Source of the DNA: JABWCQ01 sp964530625
GTDB taxonomy: Bacteria; Electryoneota; RPQS01
DNA length: 64,000 nt
Assembly (NCBI GenBank): GCA_964530625.1
Contig: CAZHAK010000002.1
Coordinates: 124,001 to 188,000, forward strand
Reading direction: 5' to 3'
Shown: one piece after another, positions 7,867 through 16,654 of the stretch
Position numbering within the stretch: position 1 is the first letter of the stretch
How the letters are laid out: every line of letters starts with the position of its first letter
Notes under the pieces: model-generated
Told to the model about the DNA's origin: nothing
The model's database searches: none
What the model saw: the letters and a program-made list of their open reading frames with translations, nothing else
Translations under genes and position numbers: made by a program

Positions 7867-9171
7867 TTGATTTCTTCGCAATTCCTGCCATTGTTATCCG
7901 CGGGTGGTCATGGTGATCCGCCGTCGCTCCTGTGGGCAATTCCGTTTGCACTCATTCTAATACAGATCGCGGTTTGGCCGCTGATCAATGAAAAATTTTG
8001 GGGAAAGTACTACCCGTGGTTGACCGTCCCACTTGGACTGGTGGTTTCGGCCTATTACCTTTTTGGCCGCGACGCGGGAACGCAACTTTTTCACGTTGGG
8101 CACGAATATTTTTCATTTATCGCTCTGATTGGATCGCTGTACGTTGTTTCCGGTGGTATCTTGGTGGCGATGGTGGGGCGGTTGACGCCGCGCCATAATC
8201 TGATCATCCTCGCGATCGGGGCGGTCTTGGCTAACTTTGTGGGGACGACAGGCGCGTCCATGATATTGATCAGGCCGTATATGCGCGGCAACGCGTGGCG
8301 GTTTAACAAGTATCACGTCGTCTTTTTTATTTTTATCGTTTCCAATTGCGGCGGTGCGCTGACTCCGATTGGAGATCCTCCTCTGTTTCTGGGATACTTG
8401 CGTGGTGTTCCGTTCTTTTGGGTGTTAGGAGCGCTATGGTATAAGTGGCTGATTGGCGTTGCGATTCTGCTGATCACCTTTTATTTTGTGGACCGCCGTG
8501 AGTTTATTCACCACTCAAAACGCGAGCAGGAAGTCGCGCAGCTTGTGGATCAATACCAGGTACGCGGGTTGATAAACCTTCCGTTTTTGGCGATGATTAT
8601 CGGCGCGGCATTCGTGCAATCGCCGATGTTTCTGCGCGAAGGGTTAATGATTGCTGCGGCGGTTGGCTCATACTACTTGACACCAAAAGAAATTCACGAG
8701 CGCAACAATTTCAACTGGCATCCTGTGCAAGAAGTCGCGCTGTTGTTCTTGGGAATTTTTGCGGCGATGATGCCCGCCTTGGATTGGCTCGCGGCTAATG
8801 CCTCAAGTTTAGGAATTCAATCAACCACACAATTCTATTGGTTGACAGGAAGTTTATCGGCAGTATTGGATAATGCGCCGACGTACTTGAACTTTTTAAC
8901 AACGGCGATGGGTCTCCATGGAGCGGACGTCGGCTCGAAGGCTGCGGTCCTGAAGTTTGCGATGGAGCATCCCGATCTCTTGCGGACAATTTCTATCGCG
9001 GCGGTATTTTTCGGCGCGATGACTTACATTGGAAACGGGCCGAACTTCATGGTGAAAGCCATTGTGGAACACGAGAAGCTACCGGCGCCGTCATTTATTG
9101 AATACGTTTGGCGGTACTCGATTCCGTATCTTGCTCCGGTGTTGATCGTCACATGGCTGTTGGTAAAGTGA
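7867..9171 (+). CDS. NhaD/CitMHS-type sodium:proton antiporter or ion transporter
   Basis: 434 residues with about 11-12 hydrophobic segments. Conserved family-type segments include VLANFVGTTGASMILIRP, NCGGALTPIGDPPLFLGYL and YIGNGPNFMVKAIVE; the paired re-entrant motifs with conserved Gly/Thr/Pro/Asp are typical of the ion-transporter superfamily branch that holds NhaD and CitMHS-like proteins. It likely exchanges sodium for protons or carries a dicarboxylate across the inner membrane. The start is TTG, with no strong ribosome site. The lipoprotein gene begins inside its 3' end. Confidence 0.75.
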   Translation: MISSQFLPLLSAGGHGDPPSLLWAIPFALILIQIAVWPLINEKFWGKYYPWLTVPLGLVVSAYYLFGRDAGTQLFHVGHEYFSFIALIGSLYVVSGGILVAMVGRLTPRHNLIILAIGAVLANFVGTTGASMILIRPYMRGNAWRFNKYHVVFFIFIVSNCGGALTPIGDPPLFLGYLRGVPFFWVLGALWYKWLIGVAILLITFYFVDRREFIHHSKREQEVAQLVDQYQVRGLINLPFLAMIIGAAFVQSPMFLREGLMIAAAVGSYYLTPKEIHERNNFNWHPVQEVALLFLGIFAAMMPALDWLAANASSLGIQSTTQFYWLTGSLSAVLDNAPTYLNFLTTAMGLHGADVGSKAAVLKFAMEHPDLLRTISIAAVFFGAMTYIGNGPNFMVKAIVEHEKLPAPSFIEYVWRYSIPYLAPVLIVTWLLVK

Positions 9172-9737
9172 TTCAACTTACGCTTGCTTTCGTGGCTCTG
9201 ACTGCTGTGGGTTGCGAGTTGTTTCAAACACGCTCGCCGGAAGATCCAGACGGCGCGCGCGGAAGTTGGGACATTCCGCTTGCTCCTGAAGACGTGCTGA
9301 CGAATTTATCATTGGCGATGTTCGAGCGAAACTCAGCTAACTATTTACGTTCCTTTCCCTCAGACAGTTTTGAGTTTATCGCAGACCCGAGTGTGGTACA
9401 GCAGAATCCGGGTCTTGCGGAGTGGGACATTGACGATGAGCGGGCGCACATCAACAGTTTGTTTGGCGAGGGAGTTCTGCCACGCGACAGCATCGCGTTT
9501 GTAGTGTTTTCTGCGGTTGAGCAGACGTTGTTGGGGGACACGGCCAATGTCACGGCGCGCTATGAATTGACGGCGCAGGTAGCTATCGCCGGCGCACCGG
9601 GACAGATGGCGGGTGAAGCGCAGTTCTCGCTGATCATCGGGAACCAAGGCTACTGGGAGATTCGCAGATGGAGCGATCGTCGCACAGAAGAGTTAGCCTC
9701 ATGGAGCGATCTAAAAGCGCTCGTGCAATCGCGGTAG
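9153..9737 (+). CDS. Lipoprotein, NTF2-like fold (tandem copy 1)
   Basis: 194 residues with a lipoprotein signal: a Lys in the n-region, hydrophobic LTLAFVALTAVGC and lipobox AVGC. ATG 9153 is preferred because it keeps the positive n-region; GTG 9168 overlaps the previous stop as GTGA and is a real alternative. The body alternates helices and strands, ending in GYWEIRRWSDRR, the layout of NTF2/SnoaL-like domains. It is followed by a second lipoprotein of similar plan at 9701. The tandem arrangement suggests paralogues, perhaps in one envelope complex. No function is known to me. Confidence 0.6.
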   Translation: MAVGKVIQLTLAFVALTAVGCELFQTRSPEDPDGARGSWDIPLAPEDVLTNLSLAMFERNSANYLRSFPSDSFEFIADPSVVQQNPGLAEWDIDDERAHINSLFGEGVLPRDSIAFVVFSAVEQTLLGDTANVTARYELTAQVAIAGAPGQMAGEAQFSLIIGNQGYWEIRRWSDRRTEELASWSDLKALVQSR

Positions 9738-10201
9738 CTTGTTCCGCGCTGTTGGTGTCGTGCACGAATCCGTTTGCGCCGACGCTGCGCGGTGACGCAG
9801 GCACGATTTGGTCTGACGCGCAAACGGTTGGCGGGTTGTTGGATAACTTCGTGACGTCGTATGAGTTGAGAGACTCTTTGCGTTATGCGGAGTTGCTTGA
9901 CGAATCGTTTCAGTTCAGTTACTACGACATCGACTTGCAGCGGCAGGACGGCTGGCTGCGAGAGACGGACTTGCGCACGACGGCCCGGCTGTTCCGGGTC
10001 TATGACCGTATATCTTTGATTTGGGCGGGGATTTCGACAGAGACTTTGGCTCTTTCGGCATCGGACAGTCTGATCGAGTTTCACGCTCAGTATCAGCTTA
10101 TCATAGATAACTTAAATCCGTTAATCGGACTTGCTCGTTTTACAGTCTACAAGCCTGCCGAGGATCGTTTTCGAATCTTGTATTGGCAGGATGATTTTTA
10201 G
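9701..10201 (+). CDS. Lipoprotein, NTF2-like fold (tandem copy 2)
   Basis: 166 residues starting at ATG 9701, which overlaps the upstream lipoprotein gene by 37 bases; ATG 9668 (GGGAG upstream) is an alternative. Signal MERSKSARAIAVACSALLVSC ends in lipobox LVSC, followed by TNPFAP. The mature part contains aromatic-rich stretches (ESFQFSYYDIDLQRQDGW) and ends FRILYWQDDF, resembling the C-terminal strands of its neighbour. The two probably arose by duplication. Outer-membrane or periplasmic lipid anchoring is inferred from the lipobox; function is unknown. Confidence 0.6.
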   Translation: MERSKSARAIAVACSALLVSCTNPFAPTLRGDAGTIWSDAQTVGGLLDNFVTSYELRDSLRYAELLDESFQFSYYDIDLQRQDGWLRETDLRTTARLFRVYDRISLIWAGISTETLALSASDSLIEFHAQYQLIIDNLNPLIGLARFTVYKPAEDRFRILYWQDDF

Positions 10202-10224
10202 AACTTATTAAAGAGAGGGACCTC

Positions 10225-11412
10225 GTGTTATCGTCTCGAGTCTCGCGCCTTTCCATTTCACAAACTCTGGCCATTGTAGAAAAGGTACGGGAACTTCAAA
10301 AGCAGGGCATGACTGTCTATGACATGTCGGTGGGCGAACCGGATCACCCGTCACCGCCGGAAGTCAAAGAAGCCGGACGTCAAGCAATTAGTGATGATTT
10401 TACGCGTTACACCGCCGCCGCAGGGATTATTGAACTACGGCAAGCGATTGTCGAAAAGCTGAAGCGCGATAACAATTTAGAGTACACGCCGAAGCAGATT
10501 GTCGTCGGGAATGGCGCCAAACACATTCTGTCGGGCACGCTGCTCGCGCTGGTCGATCCGGGTGATGAAGTGATCGTTCCCGAACCGTGCTGGCTGTCTT
10601 ATCCAGAGATGATTTGGCTGGCGGGAGGCGAGGTGATATTCGCGCCGACCAAAGTTGAAGACGGATTTCATTTGCGCGCGGAAGTTCTGGAGCGGCTGAT
10701 ATCGCCGCGTACAAAAGCAGTACTGTTGAACAGTCCGTGTAATCCGACCGGATCGGTGATGTCTAAGAAAGATATGGACGAGATTGCGGAGGTGTTAAAG
10801 CGGCATCGCGCCTATATTATTTCTGATGAGATTTACGAGTACCTGCGGTTTGACGGGCGTGAGCATTATAGTTTCGCCCAGTATCCGTGGCTGAGTGATC
10901 GCACGATTGTCGTAAACGGCGTCTCGAAAAGTTACTCGATGACGGGCTGGCGCATCGGTTACGGAGCGGGGCCATCGGAAGTTATGGATGCCGTGCTGAA
11001 AATTCAGAGTCAGATGACCTCGTCTGCATGTTCGATATCGCAGAAGGCTGCGCTGGCCGGACTGAAGGCAGGACTCGGATATCCACAGAAGATGTGCGCG
11101 GACTTTGCGCGCCGTCGGGATATTTGTTATGACGGATTGAAGAATATTCCCGGCGTGAATGTTCCAAAACCTGAAGGCGCGTTCTACGCTTTCCCGCAGA
11201 TTCCGTCAGTGATGACGGGATCGGTGAACGGCAAGCCGCTCAAGGATTCGAGTGGTCTTGTAAACTATCTTTTGGAAGAATATCACGTTGCGGCAGTGCC
11301 GGGCGGCGCGTTTCGCGCGCCTGATTGCATTCGCATATCGTTCGCGTCGTCGGATGACGCTGTGCGGGAAGCCGTGAAGAGAATCGCCTCCGCTGTCACG
11401 GATATCAAGTAA
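10225..11412 (+). CDS. Class I/II PLP aminotransferase (aspartate aminotransferase type)
   Basis: 395 residues, the normal length for fold-type I aminotransferases of subgroup I-gamma. The PLP Schiff-base lysine is Lys235 in VNGVSKSYSMTGWRIGY, with Arg of WRIGY behind it. YDMSVGEPDHPSP, NSPCNPTGS and ISDEIYEYLRFDG are the substrate- and PLP-binding motifs. It most likely transaminates aspartate and 2-oxoglutarate; a broader amino-acid range is common in this subgroup. The start is GTG 10225 with GAGAGGG upstream. It leads a three-gene run with the FmdB protein and the flavoprotein. Confidence 0.9.
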   Translation: MLSSRVSRLSISQTLAIVEKVRELQKQGMTVYDMSVGEPDHPSPPEVKEAGRQAISDDFTRYTAAAGIIELRQAIVEKLKRDNNLEYTPKQIVVGNGAKHILSGTLLALVDPGDEVIVPEPCWLSYPEMIWLAGGEVIFAPTKVEDGFHLRAEVLERLISPRTKAVLLNSPCNPTGSVMSKKDMDEIAEVLKRHRAYIISDEIYEYLRFDGREHYSFAQYPWLSDRTIVVNGVSKSYSMTGWRIGYGAGPSEVMDAVLKIQSQMTSSACSISQKAALAGLKAGLGYPQKMCADFARRRDICYDGLKNIPGVNVPKPEGAFYAFPQIPSVMTGSVNGKPLKDSSGLVNYLLEEYHVAAVPGGAFRAPDCIRISFASSDDAVREAVKRIASAVTDIK

Positions 11413-11429
11413 CGAAAACAGAATCGGAC

Positions 11430-11744
11430 ATGCCCACTTACGAGCACATCTGTCAGAACGGTCACGAGTTTGAAGAATTCCAGAGCATGGTCGCTCCTCC
11501 GATTGAGGTGTGCCCGGTTTGCGGCGCGCCTGCGGAGCGCAAAATATCCGGTGGATCCGGATTGATTTTTAAAGGGTCTGGATTTTATATCACTGACTAT
11601 GCGAAGAAGAAGACCAGCGGCACCCCGAAGTCTGAGTCTTCGGGAGCATCGGGAACTTCTGAATCATCGGGATCGTCCGCTTCGTCAGATTTATCCAGCA
11701 GTTCACCAAGCACCAAGCCTACGTCCACGGACAGCAAGTCGTGA
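11430..11744 (+). CDS. FmdB family zinc ribbon protein
   Basis: 104 residues. The N-terminal 50 residues form the FmdB/regulatory zinc ribbon: MPTYEHICQNGHEFEEFQ, then CPVCGAPAERKISGGSG. The first metal pair is Cys8/His12 rather than CxxC, which occurs in this family. The rest is a Ser/Lys-rich low-complexity tail (SESSGASGTSESSGSSAS), probably disordered. FmdB-like proteins are of unclear role and are often placed near unrelated metabolic genes. The stop overlaps the GTG of the next gene. Confidence 0.85.
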   Translation: MPTYEHICQNGHEFEEFQSMVAPPIEVCPVCGAPAERKISGGSGLIFKGSGFYITDYAKKKTSGTPKSESSGASGTSESSGSSASSDLSSSSPSTKPTSTDSKS

Positions 11745-13063
11745 TTTTGTTTGACCGCTACAGCAAACTCAAGAAGCAGGCTCCGGGCACGACGGTGCAT
11801 ACGGGGCAGAAGCAACTGTTGCCACTACTGAAGGGGTCTTTGCAAAAGCATGATTTGCCGGAGTTGGTGGTTGAACCTTCGAACGTCGAAGAGCTTCAGA
11901 CGATGCTCAGGTTTGCAGCGGACAAGGATATGCGTGTCGCGGTCGGGTCAGGACAATCTCCGGTCGCGGTACAAGAGCTTGCGGGCGCGATGCTGATTTT
12001 AACGCACAGGTTGTGCGGGCAATCGCTTCTGACGAATGACGGTACCGGATTGTGGGTTTCATCGGGAACACCATTAGAAACAGTTGCCCTAGAACTTGCT
12101 CAGCGCGGTCTAGTGTGGCTGCCACTTCATCCGATTGAACCGGGTGAAACTATGGGAACATTGTTCGCGCGCGCGATTGAAGGCGTACGTTGTCATAGAG
12201 GCGGTGGAGTCCTGTCAAACATTCGTCGCATTGAATGGGTTGGATTAAACGGGGAGCGTTATGCAACTGGGCCGGGAATCGGCGGCGACAATCTGGATTT
12301 GTCTGCACTGATGTTCGGCTCGGGTGCCCGGTACGGTGTGACGACCCGGTTTGAACTGGCGTTGGAAACCGCGCCGGAAACGCGTACACTGCTCTTATGC
12401 GAATGCCCATCAATTGAAGAACTGAGTCAACTTCATCAAAGTTGGAGTCACGGGTTGCCCGTGCCGAGTGCGCTGCCATTTTGGACGCGCACGGCCACAA
12501 ACGGACTGCGGCAGGGTAATGACGATTTGGTGTCGGACAATGCGGTGGCATTGCTGGCTTGCGAATGGGAAGGCAATATCGGACTAAACCCGCCAAAGGA
12601 GTTGGTACATCAGCGCGTAGAAGGAATGTCAGCCGTAAGTCAAATGTGGCAGAATCTATTTCGTCTGCCGCGGACGTTAAACAGGCTGTTTGAGCATAAG
12701 AGTTGCGGTCGCTTTAGATTGCCTGCCGAAGGGTTGTGCGATTTTGAAGATCGCGTGGTTGAACTTGCGCGTGACCGCAGCTTAGACGTAGCCGTTTGGG
12801 GCACTCTCGACTCCGGGCACATCAAGGTTTGGGTGTTGCATCCTGATGCTGAAGCGCGGACTTCGCGTCGCGCGGCGGAGTTATTGGAGAGGTTGTCGGA
12901 AGATTGTCTGAATTTGGCGGGTTGTCCGATAGAAACAGCGGCGGGGATGGTTGATCTTTCGTTGTATCGGGACGCGGTGACGCAAGGTTGGGAAGTTACT
13001 ATGACGAACAAGTGCGATCCTTCGTCACGCTACAAACCGTTACGCACTCAGACCAACGGCTAA
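11741..13063 (+). CDS. FAD-binding oxidoreductase, GlcD-like
   Basis: 440 residues. The N-terminal half has the PCMH-type FAD domain: VVEPSNVEELQTMLRFAADK, AVGSGQSPVAVQELAG and IEGVRCHRGGGVLSNIRRIE, then GSGARYGVTTRFELALE. The C-terminal half resembles the FAD-linked oxidase cap (DVAVWGTLDSGHIKVWVLHP). Relatives oxidise 2-hydroxy acids such as glycolate or D-lactate with electron transfer to the quinone pool. No partner iron-sulphur subunit (GlcF-like) is adjacent, so the electron acceptor is open. The GTG start overlaps the fmdB-like stop as GTGA, and a strong hairpin follows the stop. Confidence 0.75.
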   Translation: MILFDRYSKLKKQAPGTTVHTGQKQLLPLLKGSLQKHDLPELVVEPSNVEELQTMLRFAADKDMRVAVGSGQSPVAVQELAGAMLILTHRLCGQSLLTNDGTGLWVSSGTPLETVALELAQRGLVWLPLHPIEPGETMGTLFARAIEGVRCHRGGGVLSNIRRIEWVGLNGERYATGPGIGGDNLDLSALMFGSGARYGVTTRFELALETAPETRTLLLCECPSIEELSQLHQSWSHGLPVPSALPFWTRTATNGLRQGNDDLVSDNAVALLACEWEGNIGLNPPKELVHQRVEGMSAVSQMWQNLFRLPRTLNRLFEHKSCGRFRLPAEGLCDFEDRVVELARDRSLDVAVWGTLDSGHIKVWVLHPDAEARTSRRAAELLERLSEDCLNLAGCPIETAAGMVDLSLYRDAVTQGWEVTMTNKCDPSSRYKPLRTQTNG

Positions 13064-13086
13064 AATATTTGTTTTGTTGTTAAACG

Positions 13087-13120
13087 AAGAAGCCCGGTCA
13101 CTGTCGTGACCGGGCTTCTT
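13087..13120. terminator. Bidirectional terminator between convergent genes
   Basis: A perfect 15 bp stem (AAGAAGCCCGGTCAC / GTGACCGGGCTTCTT) with loop TGTC lies between the plus-strand flavoprotein gene and the minus-strand citrate synthase gene. A-rich and T-rich ends on both sides suit termination in both directions. Confidence 0.85.
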
Positions 13121-13138
13121 ATTGAAACGGGATTGGGT

Positions 13139-14416
13139 TTACGCGCCCGCGAGTTTCTTCAGAGCTGGCAAGCTGATGGACTTGGGCCGTTGAATCGCTT
13201 CACCCCAGCCGCGGCTCATCACGAGTTGTGACGTCATACCCATGGCGCGCGAGACTCCGAACATCACGGTGTAGTAGCGGGGTTGAGTGACACCAAAATG
13301 GTGGAGTAGACTTCCGGAAATCGAATCAACGTTCGGCCACGGATTCTTGATCTTCTGAACTCCCTTCAGAACATCAGGCACGACATTGAAGACCTGTTCG
13401 GCAAGTTTAAAAACGGGAGCATTCGGGCATTCTTTCTTTCCGAACTCAAGGAATGCGGTGAAACGCGGGTCAACCACTCGCAAGACGGCGTGACCGTAGC
13501 CGGGAATGACTCGGCCGCTTTGGAGCGTCTCTGTGGCGAAGGTATTCAATTGCGAGTCGGTCGGATTGCCATTGAACTCTTCGAGTACGTCGAGCATCCA
13601 ACGAAGCACTTCCTGATTCGCCAAACCGTGCAGCGGACCAGCCAGACCATTGAGTCCTGCGCTGACGGCATAGTAAACATCAGATAGTGCCGAACCCACA
13701 CAGTGCGCAGCATGTGCGGACACGTTGCCGCTCTCATGGTCGGTGTGAAGGGTCATGTAAAGACGCATCAGCCGCTTTAAGCCACCGTCTTTATCCTCGA
13801 CGCCCATCATGTACGCATAGGATTCCGCCCAGTCCATACCAGCCTTAGGTTCGATGCGAGCGCCCAAATCATAGCGCCAGCGATAGACGCCTGCCGCCAG
13901 TTCTGGAAGTTTTGCAACGAGGTTCAAGCTGTCTTCCAACGTCCACTTCCAGTATTCGTCCTTGCCCATACCTTCGCCATAGCGGCGGCGAAACTCGGAG
14001 TCGCGTTCCAACGCCAGAATCAGCAGATTGAAAACGGCCATCGGGTGGCTATCTTTAGGAAGCGCTTCCATAGCATTCCAGACGAAGGCGGGGACCCCAC
14101 GGCGTTTCTCAAGCTCAGCCTGAAAATCTTTGAGTTCAGCTTTCGTTGGCAGTTCGCCCACGAGGAGCAGCCAGTAAATTTCTTCAGGTAACTTGTCCGT
14201 CAATTCCGTTAAGGGAAATCCGCGGATTATCAATCCCTGGTCTGCGGGAACTTCGGAGGTGTCGCAGAGCAGCGACGTTATGCCTCTTTGGCCACCCAGC
14301 AGCGCGCCTACGGTTACTTTATCAATCACCGTGTCGCCATGAGACTTGGCCAGTGATCTTACAGCTTCCTGATAGGCTGGAATAGTTTTCGACAGTTTGT
14401 CGTGAATCATTGACAT
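13139..14416 (-). CDS. gltA: Citrate synthase, mitochondrial (eukaryote-like) type
   Basis: 425 residues. Signature blocks belong to the mitochondrial-type citrate (Si)-synthase rather than the bacterial hexameric type: LHTDHESGNVSAHAAHCVGS, GLNGLAGPLHGLANQEVL, VIPGYGHAVLRVVDPR and WPNVDSISGSLLHHFG. Catalytic His residues lie in HGLANQ and GYGHAVLR, and the catalytic Asp in NVDSISG, equivalent to the pig enzyme His274, His320 and Asp375. It condenses oxaloacetate and acetyl-CoA to start the TCA cycle. It is a single-gene unit between a promoter-like region and a bidirectional terminator. AGGA lies about ten bases before the ATG. Confidence 0.95.
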   Translation of the reverse strand: MSMIHDKLSKTIPAYQEAVRSLAKSHGDTVIDKVTVGALLGGQRGITSLLCDTSEVPADQGLIIRGFPLTELTDKLPEEIYWLLLVGELPTKAELKDFQAELEKRRGVPAFVWNAMEALPKDSHPMAVFNLLILALERDSEFRRRYGEGMGKDEYWKWTLEDSLNLVAKLPELAAGVYRWRYDLGARIEPKAGMDWAESYAYMMGVEDKDGGLKRLMRLYMTLHTDHESGNVSAHAAHCVGSALSDVYYAVSAGLNGLAGPLHGLANQEVLRWMLDVLEEFNGNPTDSQLNTFATETLQSGRVIPGYGHAVLRVVDPRFTAFLEFGKKECPNAPVFKLAEQVFNVVPDVLKGVQKIKNPWPNVDSISGSLLHHFGVTQPRYYTVMFGVSRAMGMTSQLVMSRGWGEAIQRPKSISLPALKKLAGA

Positions 14417-14474
14417 AAATTAAAGTCCTGCATTGGTAAGATCTATAGAAAAATGAAGAAGATTCCTTAGTTAT

Positions 14475-14503
14475 AGTATCGTCAAATGCACGCTTATAGT
14501 CAA
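14475..14503 (-). promoter_or_regulatory. Sigma-70-like promoter of the citrate synthase gene
   Basis: On the minus strand TTGACT (14498-14503) and GATACT (14475-14480) are separated by 17 bp, giving a start near 14468 and a leader of about 50 bases before the citrate synthase ATG at 14416. The match is moderate (5/6 and 4/6). Confidence 0.5.
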
Positions 14504-14740
14504 CAGTTATTTTTTCGCAAGTTTGTGACTAAAATAACAAAACAGTTCACTTACGAGTTTGAGGCAGCCAAAAATAGAGGAGGCATGCGCAAATTAATGA
14601 AAGTGTCTAGGCGTCAGGTCAATTCTCATACGTTGACCTACTCATCGATTGCATAAATATCTATTCCTGTTAAAGTTATAAAATCAACTTGATGCTATAA
14701 AGCTACGGGTAATAGAGGATTTTCGTTGCGGTTTTGACTG
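14504..14740. other. Intergenic region with inverted repeat between citrate synthase and rmuC
   Basis: About 240 AT-rich bases between divergent genes hold no credible reading frame. An inverted repeat AGGTCAA (14616-14622) and TTGACCT (14633-14639) with a 10-base centre lies here; the right arm could double as a -35 box for rmuC, but no good -10 follows at the right distance. A protein-binding site is possible; nothing else is seen. Confidence 0.3.
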
Positions 14741-16087
14741 ATGTTCCGTATTTTGTCAAGATATCAGATTATGACGACCACAACCATCCTCATCGTGCTT
14801 GCCGCTATTCTTGCGGCCACAATTCTGCTTGCGCTCCAGCTTTCTCGACTGAGTCGCCGTACGGAGTCCGAGCGGGATTCTGCGGCTGCTCTGGCGACGC
14901 GAATGAGTTTACTGCAAGATAGTGTGGAGCGGGCGCGGCAAGAGAGCCAGAAAACAGTGTCGGACGAGCTGCGCGAGACCCGTCGCGATCTCTCCAAAGA
15001 GCAGGAAATCGCTCGTAAAGAGGTCAAGGATAGTTTAGAGGTATTCCGGAGTAGTCTGGAAAGCCTGCGCTCAACTCTCTCTGATGATCAGACCAAAGCG
15101 CGCACCGAGTCACGGGAGACTTTGGAAAAAAGCGTGACGGCTCTGACGGATCAGTTCGGCAAGCTGCAAGTTTCCAATGAACAGAAACTCGGCGAGATTC
15201 AGAAGCGGGTGGACGAGAAGCTCTCCGAGACGATTACCCGCAACGATAGCTTGTTCAAGGGTGTGACGGAGCGGCTGAACGCGCTTCACGCGACCAATGA
15301 AAAGATTCAGAGGTTTTCGCAGGAGCTTGAGGAGCTACAACACATTCTGAAGGCTCCAAATCTTCGCGGGGAATTGGGCGAGATAGAAATGGAGCGGATG
15401 CTCAGGGATTGTCTGCACCCCGAGCAATTCGAGATTCAATACACATTACCGGGCGGGCGAGTGGATGCCGTGATCAAGAATCCACAGGGTGTTCTTCCGG
15501 TGGACAGCAAGTTTCCATTGGAAGCCTTCAATCGACTGCGAGCTGCGGCAAGCGAAGCGGAAGCGGCTACAGCACGGAAAGAATTTTCGCGCGGGGTGAA
15601 AAAGCATGTGGATGATATCGCGCAGAAATATATTTCGCCACCGGAAACGCTTTTGTTCGCGGTGATGTATGTTCCGGCTGAAGGAGTCTATTACGAGCTA
15701 CTCTCGACTCCCGAGTTAATGGAATATGCCCGCAAGAAAGGGGTCTTCCCGACATCGCCGACTTCATTCTGGGCGCTTTTGCAAGTCACGTTGATCGGGT
15801 TCAAAGGGATGAAAATCTCGGAAGACGCGCGGCGAATCACGGGATTGATTGCGGCACTGGGAGATGACTTAGGCAAACTTCGAACGAGCTTTGAGAAAGC
15901 CTCGACTCAAGTTCGGCAGGCGAGTAAGAATATGGATGACGCCGGAAGGGAATTGGACAAAGTGGAGCGCAAGGTCGAGGGGATTCAGCACGAAAGCAAT
16001 CCTGACGAGCTTTCGACAGGAATCGTGGGAGCTTTGAGTAGACCAACGGAACGGCAAACGGCAGGCGAGTCACCTTGGGAACCGTAG
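14741..16087 (+). CDS. rmuC: DNA recombination protein RmuC
   Basis: 448 residues. A single N-terminal membrane anchor (ILIVLAAILAATILLALQL, about residues 16-34) is followed by a long Arg/Glu-rich coiled coil (about 40-200) and then the RmuC nuclease-like domain: LRGELGEIEMERMLRD, GGRVDAVIKNPQGVLPVDSK with the Asp and Asp-x-Lys of a PD-(D/E)XK fold, and YVPAEGVYYELLSTPELMEYA. RmuC limits inversions between short repeats, probably by acting on DNA structures at the membrane. ATG 14771 is an equally plausible start. The downstream protease gene overlaps its end. Confidence 0.9.
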   Translation: MFRILSRYQIMTTTTILIVLAAILAATILLALQLSRLSRRTESERDSAAALATRMSLLQDSVERARQESQKTVSDELRETRRDLSKEQEIARKEVKDSLEVFRSSLESLRSTLSDDQTKARTESRETLEKSVTALTDQFGKLQVSNEQKLGEIQKRVDEKLSETITRNDSLFKGVTERLNALHATNEKIQRFSQELEELQHILKAPNLRGELGEIEMERMLRDCLHPEQFEIQYTLPGGRVDAVIKNPQGVLPVDSKFPLEAFNRLRAAASEAEAATARKEFSRGVKKHVDDIAQKYISPPETLLFAVMYVPAEGVYYELLSTPELMEYARKKGVFPTSPTSFWALLQVTLIGFKGMKISEDARRITGLIAALGDDLGKLRTSFEKASTQVRQASKNMDDAGRELDKVERKVEGIQHESNPDELSTGIVGALSRPTERQTAGESPWEP

Positions 16088-16653
16088 GACACACAAGACC
16101 CGTTCCGGATCCGAATCAATTTGAGCTGTTCAGCGTAGCGGCGCAGAATCCGCCACAGGTCGCCAGTGACTCTTCCGTGAAAACAAGGAGAGGCCCGAGG
16201 CACCAGCCGCACGGATTAGTCTATGACCTGCAAAACCATTTTGACGTCATTAACGAAGTAATGTTCAAACGGGAGATTTTACAGCCCGTGATTCGCTGGA
16301 GTCGTAATCGTTGGCGCTATACCTTAGGACTATGCGACGTCGAAAAACGCGTGATCACGATGAACACGGCGCTCGACGACGCGCGAATACCAGAGATGGT
16401 CGTAGCCGGTGTGATGCACCATGAGATACTACATCTGTATTTCGGCATCACCGAAGGCCCGAATGGAGGGAGGCGGTTTCACACTCCCGAGTTTCGTGCG
16501 GCGGAAAAACTCTTTCCTGCCTATTTGGCGGTTGAAGAGTGGCTGCGCGACCATTGGCCCTTACGCGGACGCCCAGCGCGCAAGCCGCGTTCAACATCGG
16601 GCGGATTCTTGTCCTACCTTTCGATGATGCACGGCACGCCTGCGGAGAGATAG
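16075..16653 (+). CDS. SprT-like zinc metalloprotease domain protein
   Basis: 192 residues beginning with TTG inside the rmuC end. After a variable Pro/Arg-rich N-terminus (1-45) comes NHFDVINEVMFKREILQPVI, then VMHHEILHLYFG with the HExxH zinc motif and a downstream RRFHTPEFRAAEKLFP supplying a third His. This is the SprT/Spartan gluzincin arrangement, whose best known members degrade proteins crosslinked to DNA. Placement beside rmuC hints at a DNA-repair role, which is inference. It converges on the OsmC gene with a single base between the stops and no terminator. Confidence 0.75.
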   Translation: MGTVGHTRPVPDPNQFELFSVAAQNPPQVASDSSVKTRRGPRHQPHGLVYDLQNHFDVINEVMFKREILQPVIRWSRNRWRYTLGLCDVEKRVITMNTALDDARIPEMVVAGVMHHEILHLYFGITEGPNGGRRFHTPEFRAAEKLFPAYLAVEEWLRDHWPLRGRPARKPRSTSGGFLSYLSMMHGTPAER

Positions 16654-16654
16654 C

